Below, piece by piece: positions 38,114-46,008 of a stretch of 64,000 nucleotides of DNA. The notes under the pieces were generated by a model that made no database searches, was not told where the DNA came from, and saw only the letters and a program-made list of their open reading frames with translations. The DNA lies in assembly GCF_000429025.1 (NCBI RefSeq), contig NZ_KE386834.1, positions 274,891-338,890 on the forward strand. Direction: 5' to 3'. The stretch comes from Actinospineispora spinosispora DSM 44797. Lineage in GTDB: Bacteria; Actinomycetota; Actinomycetes; Mycobacteriales; Pseudonocardiaceae. The first letter of the stretch is position 1, and every line of letters starts with the position of its first letter. The translations under genes were made by a program, and so were the position numbers.

Positions 38114-38875
38114 GTGCCCACCGAACTCTCCGTCGCCTTCACCGAGGCGGACAACAACCAGCGGGGCATCGGAGTGGTAGCCCCGTTCGACTTCGCGCTC
38201 GACCGAGAGCTCTGGCGCTGGGTGCCGGACAACGTCTCGCTCTACCTGACCCGCATGCCGTTCTTCACCACGCTCGTCACGGTGGAGATGGCCGCGACGG
38301 TCAGCGAGCGAGGCGTCGTCCGGCGTGCCACCAGGGACGTACTGACACCCGAACCCGACGTGGTCGCCTACGCGTGCGCGTCGGGCAGCTTCGTCAACGG
38401 GGTCCTGGGGGAGCGGCTGCTCACCCGGACCATGGTGGATGCCGGCGCGCCCGCCGCGTGCACCACCTCCGGCGCGCTCGTCGAGGCGTTGACCACGCTC
38501 GGTGTCCGCAAGCTGGCGATCGCCACGCCGTACGTCGACGAGGTCACCTCCAGGCTGGTCAGCTACCTGGAGGAGTACAACGTGCAGACCGTGTCCAGCA
38601 GCGGGCTAGGTCTGCTCGGCAACATCTGGCGCGTCCCGTACTCGAAGGTCGTCGAGATCGTCTCGTCGGTCGACACACCCGAGGCGGACGCCCTGTTCAT
38701 CAGCTGCACGAATCTGCCCACCTACGACGTGATCGAGCCGCTGGAGCAGGCGCTCGGCAAGCCGGTGATCACCGCGAACCAGGTCACCATGTGGTCCGCG
38801 CTGCGGGCTATGGGGCTGCAGGGCATCGGCACCGGACAGAGCCTGTTGCAGGCCGGTCAGCAGTCGGCGGCGTGA
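38114..38875 (+). CDS. Asp/Glu racemase-fold enzyme (maleate isomerase/arylmalonate decarboxylase type), two-Cys form
   Basis: 253 residues from GTG 38114. The fold has two symmetrical halves, each giving one catalytic Cys: VVAYACASGSFVNG (Cys near 89) and ALFISCTNLPTYD (Cys near 198). AACTTSGALVEAL and KLAIATPYVDEVTSRLVSYLEE are typical of the maleate cis-trans isomerase branch. Activity is probably isomerisation or decarboxylation of a small dicarboxylate. The paralogue follows at 38898. It is 11 bp after DUF3830. Confidence 0.87.
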   Translation: MPTELSVAFTEADNNQRGIGVVAPFDFALDRELWRWVPDNVSLYLTRMPFFTTLVTVEMAATVSERGVVRRATRDVLTPEPDVVAYACASGSFVNGVLGERLLTRTMVDAGAPAACTTSGALVEALTTLGVRKLAIATPYVDEVTSRLVSYLEEYNVQTVSSSGLGLLGNIWRVPYSKVVEIVSSVDTPEADALFISCTNLPTYDVIEPLEQALGKPVITANQVTMWSALRAMGLQGIGTGQSLLQAGQQSAA

Positions 38876-38897
38876 GAAGGAACCCAGGTCCACCTTT

Positions 38898-39671
38898 ATG
38901 CACACAATCGGCTTTCTCTACCCCGGTTACAGCGCCGAGGACGACTACCCGACGGCGCAGAAGCTGTTCGACGCGCACGACGGAACGGACGCCCCACAGC
39001 TGCTGCTGACCCACACCGAGATGCGCGAGGACGCCCACCGGGTGGACGCGCTGCTCGACATCGGCGGTGACGACGTGCTCGCCGCCGGTGTGCGTGACCT
39101 GGAGGCGCGCTCCGCGTGCGACTCGGTGATCTGGGCGTGTACGTCCGGGAGCTTCGTCTTCGGCTGGGACGGCGCGGGTGCCCAGGTGCGTGCACTGGCC
39201 GAGGCGGCGGGCGTGCCGACGTCGAGCACGTCGTTCGCCTTCGCCGACGCCTGCATCCGGCTGGGGCTGCGCAGGGTCGCGGTCGCCGCGACCTACCCGG
39301 ACGACGTGGCGGAGCGGTTCGTCACGTTCCTCGCCACGGCGGGCATCTCGGTGGTCAGGCTGTCCACGCTGGGCATCATCACCGCGGCGGAGGTCGGTAC
39401 CCTGGGCCGCGAGCGCGTGCTGGAGGTCGCCGAGGCCGGTGACCACCCGGACGCCGAAGCATTGTTGCTGCCGGACACGGCGCTGCACACGATGGCCTGG
39501 CTCGACGATCTCGAGGAGAGGCTGGGCAAGCCGGTGCTCACCGCCAACCAGGTGAGTATCTGGCAGGGCCTGCGGCTCGCCGGCGACACGGTCGCCAGGA
39601 CCGGGTTCGGGCAGCTGTTCAGCACGCCGCCGGCGGCGGAACCTTCGGAGGAACCGAGTGAGCCTCGTTGA
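38898..39671 (+). CDS. Asp/Glu racemase-fold paralogue lacking the second catalytic Cys
   Basis: 257 residues, similar throughout to the preceding gene. It keeps the first Cys (VIWACTSGSFVFG) and SSTSFAFADACIRLGLRRVAVAATYPDDVAERFVTFL. Where the paralogue has ISCTNLP, it reads LLLPDTALHTM, so the second Cys is replaced by Asp. One-Cys members such as arylmalonate decarboxylase work differently from two-Cys racemases. It may be a decarboxylase or a partner subunit. Its end overlaps the GntR gene by 14 bp. Confidence 0.85.
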   Translation: MHTIGFLYPGYSAEDDYPTAQKLFDAHDGTDAPQLLLTHTEMREDAHRVDALLDIGGDDVLAAGVRDLEARSACDSVIWACTSGSFVFGWDGAGAQVRALAEAAGVPTSSTSFAFADACIRLGLRRVAVAATYPDDVAERFVTFLATAGISVVRLSTLGIITAAEVGTLGRERVLEVAEAGDHPDAEALLLPDTALHTMAWLDDLEERLGKPVLTANQVSIWQGLRLAGDTVARTGFGQLFSTPPAAEPSEEPSEPR

Positions 39672-40353
39672 CGGTGAGTTGACCCCGGTCAACCGCAAGT
39701 CCACCCCCGCGCTGATCGCCGACCAGCTCCGGTCGGCGATCATGCGCGGTGTCATCTCGCCCGGCAGCCAGCTGGGCGAGGTCGACCTGGCGAGCCAGCT
39801 CGGGGTGAGCCGGGGGCCGCTGCGTGAGGCCATGCAGCGGCTGGTCGCCGAGGGTCTGCTGCGCAGTGAGCGGCACCGGGGCATCTTCGTGCGCGACCTG
39901 GACGACGCCGACGTGCGCGATGTGTACTTCGCGCGGCTCGCGGTCGAGCAGGCGGCGGGCCGGCTGATCATCCTGCACGGCGAGCCGACCGTCGCCGCGA
40001 CCCAGCTGACCAGCGCGTTGTCCACGATGGAAGCCGCCGCGCGGGCGGGCGACCCGATGGCGCTCGCCGACGCCGACCACGCGTTCCACGCCACGTTCGT
40101 CGCGGCGTCCGGCAGTCCCCGGCTGCGCCGGATGGCCGAGGCGCTGCTGGTGGAGACCCGGATGTGCCTGGCCGCGCTGCAGAAGACGGCGCCCCCGGCG
40201 GACGAGCTGGTGGCCGAGCACCGCCTGCTGCGCGACGCGGTCCTCTCCGGCGACCTGACCCGCCTGTCGGCGGCCCTGGAAGCCCACATGAACGACGCGG
40301 TGGACCGCATAGTCTCGGTCCCCGCAACCGCCCCCCTGAGCCCCGCCGGCTGA
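39658..40353 (+). CDS. GntR family regulator, FadR subfamily (FCD domain)
   Basis: 231 residues from GTG 39658. The winged HTH is TPALIADQLRSAIMRGVISPGSQLGEVDLASQLGVSRGPLREAMQRLVAEGLLRSERHRGIFV. The FCD effector domain carries metal-ligand positions DADHAFHATFVAASG, EHRLLRDAVLSGD and EAHMNDAV. FCD regulators bind carboxylic acids. Two operator-like GATTGT..ACAATC palindromes in the island (37533 and 40530) suit this subfamily. It is probably the local repressor of the whole cluster. Confidence 0.9.
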   Translation: MSLVDGELTPVNRKSTPALIADQLRSAIMRGVISPGSQLGEVDLASQLGVSRGPLREAMQRLVAEGLLRSERHRGIFVRDLDDADVRDVYFARLAVEQAAGRLIILHGEPTVAATQLTSALSTMEAAARAGDPMALADADHAFHATFVAASGSPRLRRMAEALLVETRMCLAALQKTAPPADELVAEHRLLRDAVLSGDLTRLSAALEAHMNDAVDRIVSVPATAPLSPAG

Positions 40354-40365
40354 CCTCTCACCAGG

Positions 40366-40437
40366 CACTTCGCACACCTAGGTGCTGCGTCGCACACGTC
40401 CGGACATGTGCGACGCAGCACGTAGGTGTGCGAAGTG
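40366..40437. repeat. Long CACTTCGCACACC hairpin
   Basis: 31-base arms (left from 40366, right to 40437) pair with one mismatch around a 10-base centre with CCGG. The arrangement ACTTCGCA..GTCGCA..TGCGAC..TGCGAAGT resembles the TCGCAGAG elements at 6549 and 45625. It lies 13 bp after the gntR stop and may terminate that operon. Confidence 0.65.
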
Positions 40438-40529
40438 TGCGTTGGAGCCAGTCGACTGAATGGATAGGTCGCGGCCGGGAGTGTGTACGGATCAGCGCTG
40501 GACAGGGGACCGGCTGGATGTGACGATGG

Positions 40530-40543
40530 GATTGTCGACAATC
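40530..40543. promoter_or_regulatory. GntR/FadR-type operator, island site 2
   Basis: GATTGTCGACAATC is a perfect 14-bp palindrome with a further CGACAAT half-site at once downstream. It lies 40 bp before the aminotransferase start. With the near-identical site at 37533 it defines a two-promoter regulon in the island. Confidence 0.75.
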
Positions 40544-40582
40544 GACAATGATCAGTCCCCACACGTTCGGCAGGAGTAAGAG

Positions 40583-41836
40583 ATGGCGCGGTTGTCCCCG
40601 GTCCTGAAGCAGGCCACCCCGGTGCGGGCGGTGCGAGGCGAGGGCGTGTACCTCTACGACGCCGATGACCGGCGATACCTGGACTTCACCGCCGGCATCG
40701 GGGTCACCAGCACCGGTCACTGCCACCCCCGGGTGGTGGCGGCCGCGCAGGACCAGGTCGGAAAGCTGATCCACGGTCAGTACACGACCATCATGCACGA
40801 GCCGCTGCTGAAGCTGGCCGACCGTCTCGGCGACGTCCTGCCCGAGCAGCTGGACAGCGTGTTCTTCATGAACTCCGGCAGCGAAGCCGTCGAGGCCTCG
40901 GTGCGCCTCGCCCGCCACGCCACCGGCCGCCCCGGGATCATCAGCTTCACCGGCGGCTTCCACGGCCGTTCGATGGGTGCCGCGGCGCTCACCACCTCCG
41001 GCGCCAAGATCCGCGCGGGTCTCGGCCCCTTGATGCCGGGCGTGTCCGTCGCGCCGTTCCCGTACGCGTTCCGTTACGGCTGGTCGGAGCAGGAGGCCGT
41101 CGAGTTCAGCCTCCGCGAGCTCGACTACCTGCTGGCCACGTCGGCGCCCGCGTCGGACACCGCCGCGTTCATCGTCGAGCCGGTCCTCGGCGAGGGTGGC
41201 TACGTGCCGACGCCGGCGTCCTTCCTGGCCGGCCTGCGCGAGCGTGCCGACCAGCACGGCATCCTGCTGATCGCCGACGAGGTGCAGACCGGCGTCGGTC
41301 GCACCGGCAAGTTCTGGGGCCACCAGCACTCCGAGGTCGTGCCGGACATCCTGGTCACGGCGAAGGGCATCGCCAGCGGCTTCCCCATCTCCGGGATCGC
41401 GGCCTCGACCGAGCTGATGTCGAAGGCGTGGCCCGGCTCGCAGGGCGGCACCTACGGCGGCAACGCGGTCGCCTGCGCCGCCGCGCTGGCCACCCTGGAC
41501 GTCGTGCGCGACGAGAACCTGGTGGACAACGCCGCGGAGCAGGGCGTGCGCCTGCTGGAGGGCCTGCGCAAGGTCGCCGCCGACCGTCCGGTGATTGCCG
41601 ACGTGCGCGGCCGGGGCCTGATGGTCGGGAACGAGTTCCGCACGGCGGACGGCGCCCCGGACACCGCGACCGCGACCAAGGCACACGCCGCGGCCGCTGA
41701 CCGCGGCTTGCTGCTGCTCACCTGCGGTCCGTACGGCAACGTCGTGCGGATGATCCCGGCCCTGGTCGTCAACGAGGGTCAGATCGACGATGCAATCGGG
41801 CTTTGGGCGGATGCGGTGGCCGACGCAACGAGCTAG
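40583..41836 (+). CDS. Class III aminotransferase (GABA/omega-amino acid type)
   Basis: 417 residues with the PLP-binding pattern of class III enzymes. FFMNSGSEAVEASVRLARHATGR, FTGGFHGRSMGAAALT, FIVEPVLGEGGYVPTP, ILLIADEVQTGVGRTGKFWGHQH and the Schiff-base Lys in LVTAKGIASGFPISGI (near 260) are all present. It most likely transfers the amino group from a 4- or omega-amino acid such as GABA or beta-alanine. AGGAG precedes the ATG. It is followed 9 bp later by an amino acid permease, a common pairing for uptake and first-step catabolism. Confidence 0.9.
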   Translation: MARLSPVLKQATPVRAVRGEGVYLYDADDRRYLDFTAGIGVTSTGHCHPRVVAAAQDQVGKLIHGQYTTIMHEPLLKLADRLGDVLPEQLDSVFFMNSGSEAVEASVRLARHATGRPGIISFTGGFHGRSMGAAALTTSGAKIRAGLGPLMPGVSVAPFPYAFRYGWSEQEAVEFSLRELDYLLATSAPASDTAAFIVEPVLGEGGYVPTPASFLAGLRERADQHGILLIADEVQTGVGRTGKFWGHQHSEVVPDILVTAKGIASGFPISGIAASTELMSKAWPGSQGGTYGGNAVACAAALATLDVVRDENLVDNAAEQGVRLLEGLRKVAADRPVIADVRGRGLMVGNEFRTADGAPDTATATKAHAAAADRGLLLLTCGPYGNVVRMIPALVVNEGQIDDAIGLWADAVADATS

Positions 41837-41845
41837 GTTCTCGCA

Positions 41846-43306
41846 GTGACCAGCGACACAACGCCCAGTGGCACTACGCAGGGTGACACTCCATCGGGTG
41901 AGCCCACCGGCGCCGAAGGCGCTGGTGGGCTGCGCCCCAATCTGAGACAACGACACGTTCGGATGATCGCGCTCGGCGGGATCATCGGCGCGAGCCTCTT
42001 CATCGGCAGCGGCGCGGTGATCCACACGGTGGGTCCGGCGGCGGTGCTGTCCTACGCCATCGGCGGCCTGCTGGTCGTGCTCGTCATGCGCATGCTGGGT
42101 GAGATGGCGACGGCGTCGCCCTCGGTCGGCTCGTTCATGGAGTACGCCAGGTCCTCGCTCGGTGGCTGGGCCGGCTTCGCCATCGGGTGGCTGTACTGGT
42201 ACTTCTGGGTCGGCGTCGTCGCGTTCGAGGCGGTCGCCGGGTCGAAGATCCTGATCACCTGGATTCCGTCGGTCCCCGCGTGGGTGTTCTCGCTGGTCCT
42301 GATGCTGTTGCTGACCGCGACGAACCTGGCCTCGGCCCGTTCGTTCGGCGAGACCGAGTTCTGGCTGGCCTCGGTCAAGGTGGCCACCATCGTGGTCTTC
42401 ATGGTCGTCGGCCTGCTGTTCGTGTTCGGGCTTTGGCCGCGGTCGACCCTGTCGGTCGGCAACATCGTCAACGACGGTTTCGTGGTCAACGGCGGGTTCT
42501 CGGTCATCCACGGTGTGGTGATCGTGATCTTCTCCTACTTCGGTGCGGAGATCGTCACGATCGCGGCGGCGGAGTCGCGGGAGCCGGAGAACGCGGTCCG
42601 CAAGGCCACCGCCACGGTCGCGTGGCGAGTGGTGCTGTTCTACGTGGGGTCGATCGCACTGCTGGTGATGATCACGCCGTGGCGCGACATCCCGGCGGAG
42701 ACCAGCCCCTTCGCGGCCGCGTTCGGCAAGTTCGGCATCCCGGCCGCGGAGACCGTGGTCAGCGTCGTGGTGCTGACCGCTGTGCTGTCGGTGCTGAACT
42801 CCGGGCTCTACACGGCGTCGCGCATGTTGTTCGCCATGCGCCGCCACGGCTATGCGCCGAGCTGGGTGTCGCACACCAGCCGTCGTGGCGTGCCGTGGAA
42901 GGGCATCCTGCTCTCGACCGCGGTCGGTTACGTCGCGGTGGCGATGAACTACGTCGCGCCCAAGGAGGTCTTCGGGTTCATCATGGACTCGGCGGGCGCT
43001 GTCGCGTTGTTCGTCTACGCGATCATCGCCGGATCACAGATCCGGATGCGGCGCAGGCTCGAACGGGAGGCCCCGGAGCGGCTGACGCTGCGCATGTGGG
43101 GCTACCCGTGGCTGAGCTGGCTGACCCTGGTCGGAACGCTCGTGGTGGTCGCGTCCATGGCGTTCGTCGAGGACGCCCGGCCGCAGCTGTACCTGAGCGT
43201 GATCAGCGTCGTGGTGATCCTCGCCGTGTACCTGCTGGTGCGCCGCCGCAATGCTCGTGGTGGAGCGACGGCGCCACAGGCTGCTACTTCTTCCGAACCG
43301 GGCTGA
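41846..43306 (+). CDS. APC family amino acid permease (GABA permease-like)
   Basis: 486 residues, about 12 membrane helices. RQRHVRMIALGGIIGASLFIGSGAVIHTVGPAAVLSYAIGGLLVVLVMRMLGEMA is the AAT-subfamily start with the unwound GGIIGASLF substrate site. FSYFGAEIVTIAAAESREPENAVRKA (TM6 and conserved loop) and LNSGLYTASRMLFAMRRHGYAP follow. It imports an amino acid by proton symport. It converges with mrp, overlapping it by 23 bp. Pairing with the aminotransferase suggests a GABA-like substrate. Confidence 0.9.
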   Translation: MTSDTTPSGTTQGDTPSGEPTGAEGAGGLRPNLRQRHVRMIALGGIIGASLFIGSGAVIHTVGPAAVLSYAIGGLLVVLVMRMLGEMATASPSVGSFMEYARSSLGGWAGFAIGWLYWYFWVGVVAFEAVAGSKILITWIPSVPAWVFSLVLMLLLTATNLASARSFGETEFWLASVKVATIVVFMVVGLLFVFGLWPRSTLSVGNIVNDGFVVNGGFSVIHGVVIVIFSYFGAEIVTIAAAESREPENAVRKATATVAWRVVLFYVGSIALLVMITPWRDIPAETSPFAAAFGKFGIPAAETVVSVVVLTAVLSVLNSGLYTASRMLFAMRRHGYAPSWVSHTSRRGVPWKGILLSTAVGYVAVAMNYVAPKEVFGFIMDSAGAVALFVYAIIAGSQIRMRRRLEREAPERLTLRMWGYPWLSWLTLVGTLVVVASMAFVEDARPQLYLSVISVVVILAVYLLVRRRNARGGATAPQAATSSEPG

Positions 43307-44441
43307 TGTTGAGCGACATCCCGGCGAGCCCCCGCGAGCGGGTGGTGAGCCGGGATGCCACGCCGGCCAACGCCTTCGCGGCGGCGGTGTCGGGCTGCGA
43401 CAGCACCAGCGGGATGCCGCTGTCGCCCGACTCGCGCAGCCGTGGGTCCAGCGGGATCTGGCCGAGCAGCGGCACCGAGGCGCCCAACGCGGTGGACAGC
43501 GAGTCGGACACCGCCTGACCGCCGCCGGAGCCGAACACCTCCATCCGGCTGCCGTCGGGCATCTCCATCCACGACATGTTCTCCACCACGCCGACCAGGC
43601 GCTGATGGGTCTGCAGCGCGATCGACCCGGCGCGCTCGGCGACCTCGGCCGCCGCCTGCTGCGGAGTGGTGACCACCAGGATCTCGGCGTTCGGGATCAG
43701 CTGCGCGCAGGAGATCGCCACGTCACCGGTGCCCGGCGGCAGGTCGAGCAGCAGCACGTCCAGGTCGCCCCAGAACACGTCGGCCAGGAACTGCTGCAAC
43801 GCACGGTGCAGCATCGGGCCGCGCCAGGTGACCGGCGAGTTGCCCTGGGTGAACATGCCGATCGAGATGACCTTCACGCCGTGCGCCTGCGGCGGCATGA
43901 TCATCTCTTCGACCTTGGTCGGGCGGGTGTTCGCGCCGAGCATCCGAGGCACCGAGTGGCCGTAGATGTCCGCGTCGAGCACACCGACGGACAGGCCGCT
44001 GGCGGCCATCGACGCGGCGAGGTTGACCGTCACCGACGACTTGCCGACACCGCCCTTGCCCGAGGCGACGCAGTACACCCTGGTCAGCGAGCCGGGGTCG
44101 GCGAACGGAATGGTCGGCTCGTCGGAGCCACCACGCAGCGACTTGCGCAGCGCGGTGCGCTGCTCGTCGCTCATCACGTCCAGCTCGACCTCGACCACGC
44201 GCACGCCGGGGACCTCGGACACCGCGGTGCGGACCCGGTTGGTGATCGTCTCGCGCATCGGACACCCCGCGACCGTCAACCAGACCGCGACCGCGACCGA
44301 GCCGTCGGGACGGATCGTGACGTCCTTGACCATGCCGAGCTCGGTGATCGGCTTGTGGATCTCCGGATCCTCGACCGTGGCCAGCGCGGCCCGGACGGCA
44401 TCGTCACTGATCCCGGTCTCTGTGTGCGACATGGTGCTCAT
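43284..44441 (-). CDS. mrp: Mrp/NBP35 family ATP-binding protein
   Basis: 385 residues. The N-terminal MIP18/FeS-assembly domain (ALATVEDPEIHKPITELGMVKDV; VAGCPMRETI) is followed by a P-loop domain with the deviant Walker A GKGGVGKSSVTVNLAASMA (128-135), DADIYGHSVPRMLG, and DLPPGTGDVAISCAQLIPNAEILVVTTPQ. The family carries Fe-S clusters to apoproteins. The bridging CxxC of Escherichia coli ApbC is absent (ENMSWMEMPDGSRMEVFG), as in mycobacterial Mrp. ATG 44441 is used; 44450 or 44432 are possible. Confidence 0.92.
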   Translation of the reverse strand: MSTMSHTETGISDDAVRAALATVEDPEIHKPITELGMVKDVTIRPDGSVAVAVWLTVAGCPMRETITNRVRTAVSEVPGVRVVEVELDVMSDEQRTALRKSLRGGSDEPTIPFADPGSLTRVYCVASGKGGVGKSSVTVNLAASMAASGLSVGVLDADIYGHSVPRMLGANTRPTKVEEMIMPPQAHGVKVISIGMFTQGNSPVTWRGPMLHRALQQFLADVFWGDLDVLLLDLPPGTGDVAISCAQLIPNAEILVVTTPQQAAAEVAERAGSIALQTHQRLVGVVENMSWMEMPDGSRMEVFGSGGGQAVSDSLSTALGASVPLLGQIPLDPRLRESGDSGIPLVLSQPDTAAAKALAGVASRLTTRSRGLAGMSLNISPVRKK

Positions 44442-44584
44442 CGCTCCCATCGTACGTGCGATGGACCGGGTCGCGCCGTTCGGTCGGCCGCTCGCCGCGG
44501 GAATGGCCAAGCCGCCGAACGGGTGCCTCTGGATTTATGAGTAATTAAAAATAGTTAAGGGACCTGGCAACGAGCTGAGTTATC

Positions 44585-44601
44585 TGTAATATCTGATTAC
44601 A
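44585..44601. promoter_or_regulatory. Possible MarR operator
   Basis: TGTAATATCTGATTACA is an inverted repeat (TGTAAT and ATTACA, 5-base centre) in an AT-rich stretch about 105 bp before the MarR gene. The size and symmetry suit MarR-family autoregulatory operators. Nearby ATTAAAAATAGTTAAGG adds promoter-like AT content. Confidence 0.5.
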
Positions 44602-44705
44602 TGCCGTCGATGGTCGTATCTGCCAGCGCTGACTCAGTCGTGGGTTCGCCCCGTCGTACCGACCCTGCGGCCGATTGCTTGCTCACCGCGCCGATCGGAG
44701 GCGAC

Positions 44706-45227
44706 ATGTCCGTGCCAGAGCTCGTGTCGAACACGGAGCGCTCGTCGATGAAGGAGCCTCTTCGTGTGGTCGGTGGCACCACCGGCGCGACCCAGCTTTC
44801 CCCGGACTCGAACGGGCTCGCCGTCTGGCGGGCCTATTTGCGTGGACATGCAACTGTAACCAGGTCGTTGGAGGCGGAGCTACTAGCTGACCAAAGATTG
44901 TCGCTCGCCGCGTATGACGTGTTGGTCCAGCTGGCAGAGGCTCCGGAGCGGCGGTTGCGGATGACCGAGCTCGCCGACGCGGTGTTGCTGTCCCGCTCCG
45001 GGGTCACTCGGCTCGTCGACCGGCTCGAGCGTGTGGGGCTGGTGACTCGTAGCCGGGTTCGGGAGGACGGGCGTGGCGTGGCGGCGACGTTGACGGACCG
45101 TGGGTTGGAACGGGTCCGTCGTGCGTCGCACACGCATCAGGACGGTGTGGTTCGGCATTTCACCGAGCGGTTGGATGACGCTGACCTGGCTGCGCTTCGG
45201 CGGATCAGTCAGCGGTTGGCTGACTGA
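44706..45227 (+). CDS. MarR family transcriptional regulator
   Basis: About 173 residues from ATG 44706, placed by GGAGG 5-6 bp upstream. The winged HTH is LSLAAYDVLVQLAEAPERRLRMTELADAVLLSRSGVTRLVDRLERVGLVTRSRVREDGRGVAATLTDRGLERVR. The dimerisation helices flank it (LAVWRAYLRGHATVTRSLEAELLADQR). The regulated genes are unknown, since the gene is alone and divergent from mrp. A longer frame from 44601 is unlikely. Confidence 0.88.
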   Translation: MSVPELVSNTERSSMKEPLRVVGGTTGATQLSPDSNGLAVWRAYLRGHATVTRSLEAELLADQRLSLAAYDVLVQLAEAPERRLRMTELADAVLLSRSGVTRLVDRLERVGLVTRSRVREDGRGVAATLTDRGLERVRRASHTHQDGVVRHFTERLDDADLAALRRISQRLAD

Positions 45228-45270
45228 TCCGGTTTCATTCCCGGCGGCTTTTCAGCGTGGCTCGGGGTGA

Positions 45271-45313
45271 GGTGCACTCGTATCCCCTGCTGGCTCGTCA
45301 GTGTGCTCGGGGT
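45271..45313. repeat. Partial tandem duplicate of the 153-bp element edge
   Basis: GTGCACTCGTATCCCCTGCT..GTCAGTGTGCTCGG repeats, in degenerate form, the outer left 40 bp of copy C (GTGCAGTCGTATCCCCGCT..GAGTGTGCTTGG) 46 bp further on. It looks like the remnant of a tandem duplication or of a nested insertion. Confidence 0.55.
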
Positions 45314-45327
45314 GGGTGCAGTCGTAT

Positions 45328-45481
45328 CCCCGCTGGCCATCGAGTGTGCTTGGCGTGGCCGCCCGCTATCAACCCCCGGCTGGCGCCGGCCTCGCGCAGG
45401 CTCCTGGTTGCGCGGGTTCGGGGGCGAGGTTTCAGGGTTGACAGCGGGCGGCCACGCCAAGTGCTGGCCAGGATCGCGGGG
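45328..45481. repeat. Covarying palindromic element, copy C (inverted, 154 bp)
   Basis: CCCCGC (45328) to GCGGGG (45481), in the opposite orientation to copies A, B and D. The stem is GTGGCCGCCCGCTATCAACC paired with GGTTGACAGCGGGCGGCCAC. The central region contains the complement of AACCAGGAG..GCGAGGCCGGCGCCAGCC. It lies downstream of the marR stop. Confidence 0.8.
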
Positions 45482-45624
45482 GAAGGGGAGCTGTGCGGCG
45501 CTGTTGTTGGTCGCGGCTGCGCCGCGCCCCCCTCACGGTCTCGGGGTGCACCGTGCTCGTTGTGTGCGCGTGCCCGGCGCCCAAGATCACCCCATCTGTC
45601 ACACGCGTAACGCGGCGGGTGACT

Positions 45625-45688
45625 TCGCAGAGGCTCATGTCGCGTCGCAGATGTTGGAACATCTGCGACGCAACACGTAGCTCTGCGA
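45625..45688. repeat. TCGCAGAG hairpin element (copy 2)
   Basis: Arms TCGCAGAGGCTCATGTCGCG.. and ..TGCGACGCAACACGTAGCTCTGCGA pair around GTTGGAAC with several mismatches. It is the inverted relative of 6549-6612 and sits between palindromic copies C and D. Confidence 0.6.
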
Positions 45689-45813
45689 GGCGGGACAAAA
45701 GTGACTACAGAGACTCCTGGGGCTACGCGCAGCGCGCGAGGGCGCAGCCCGATGCGCAAAGAAAGCGCGATCGGCCCGCCACCACCTACGACGTGCACGC
45801 ACACCTGCCCCTT

Positions 45814-45966
45814 CCCCGCGATCCTGGCTAAGCACTTGGCGTGGCCGCCCGCTGTCAACCCTGAAACCTCGCCCCTGAGGCAGTGCAACCAGGAGCCTGC
45901 GCGAGGCCGGCGCCAGCCGGGGGTTGAGAGCGGGCGGCCACGCCAAGACAATTCGAGCCAGCGGGG
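45814..45966. repeat. 153-bp covarying palindromic element, copy D
   Basis: CCCCGC (45814) to GCGGGG (45966). The stem is GTGGCCGCCCGCTGTCAACC with GGTTGAGAGCGGGCGGCCAC, the same variant as copy C but with G opposite G at the wobble position. Copies C and D are about 330 bp apart in inverted orientation. The 780-bp gap 45228-46008 holds these repeats and no gene that I can support. Confidence 0.8.
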
Positions 45967-46008
45967 ATGGAGCCCCGGAGGCCGATGCCACCGGGAAGCC
46001 AGCGAGGA

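Noticed and set aside
40358..42874. 838-codon open frame antisense to the aminotransferase and permease
   Set aside because: Composition (His/Arg/Gly-rich) is typical of the antisense of codon-biased genes; the sense strand carries clear families.
45228..46008. Hypothetical genes in the 780-bp gap downstream of marR
   Set aside because: All frames there are produced by the palindromic repeats and lack ribosome sites.
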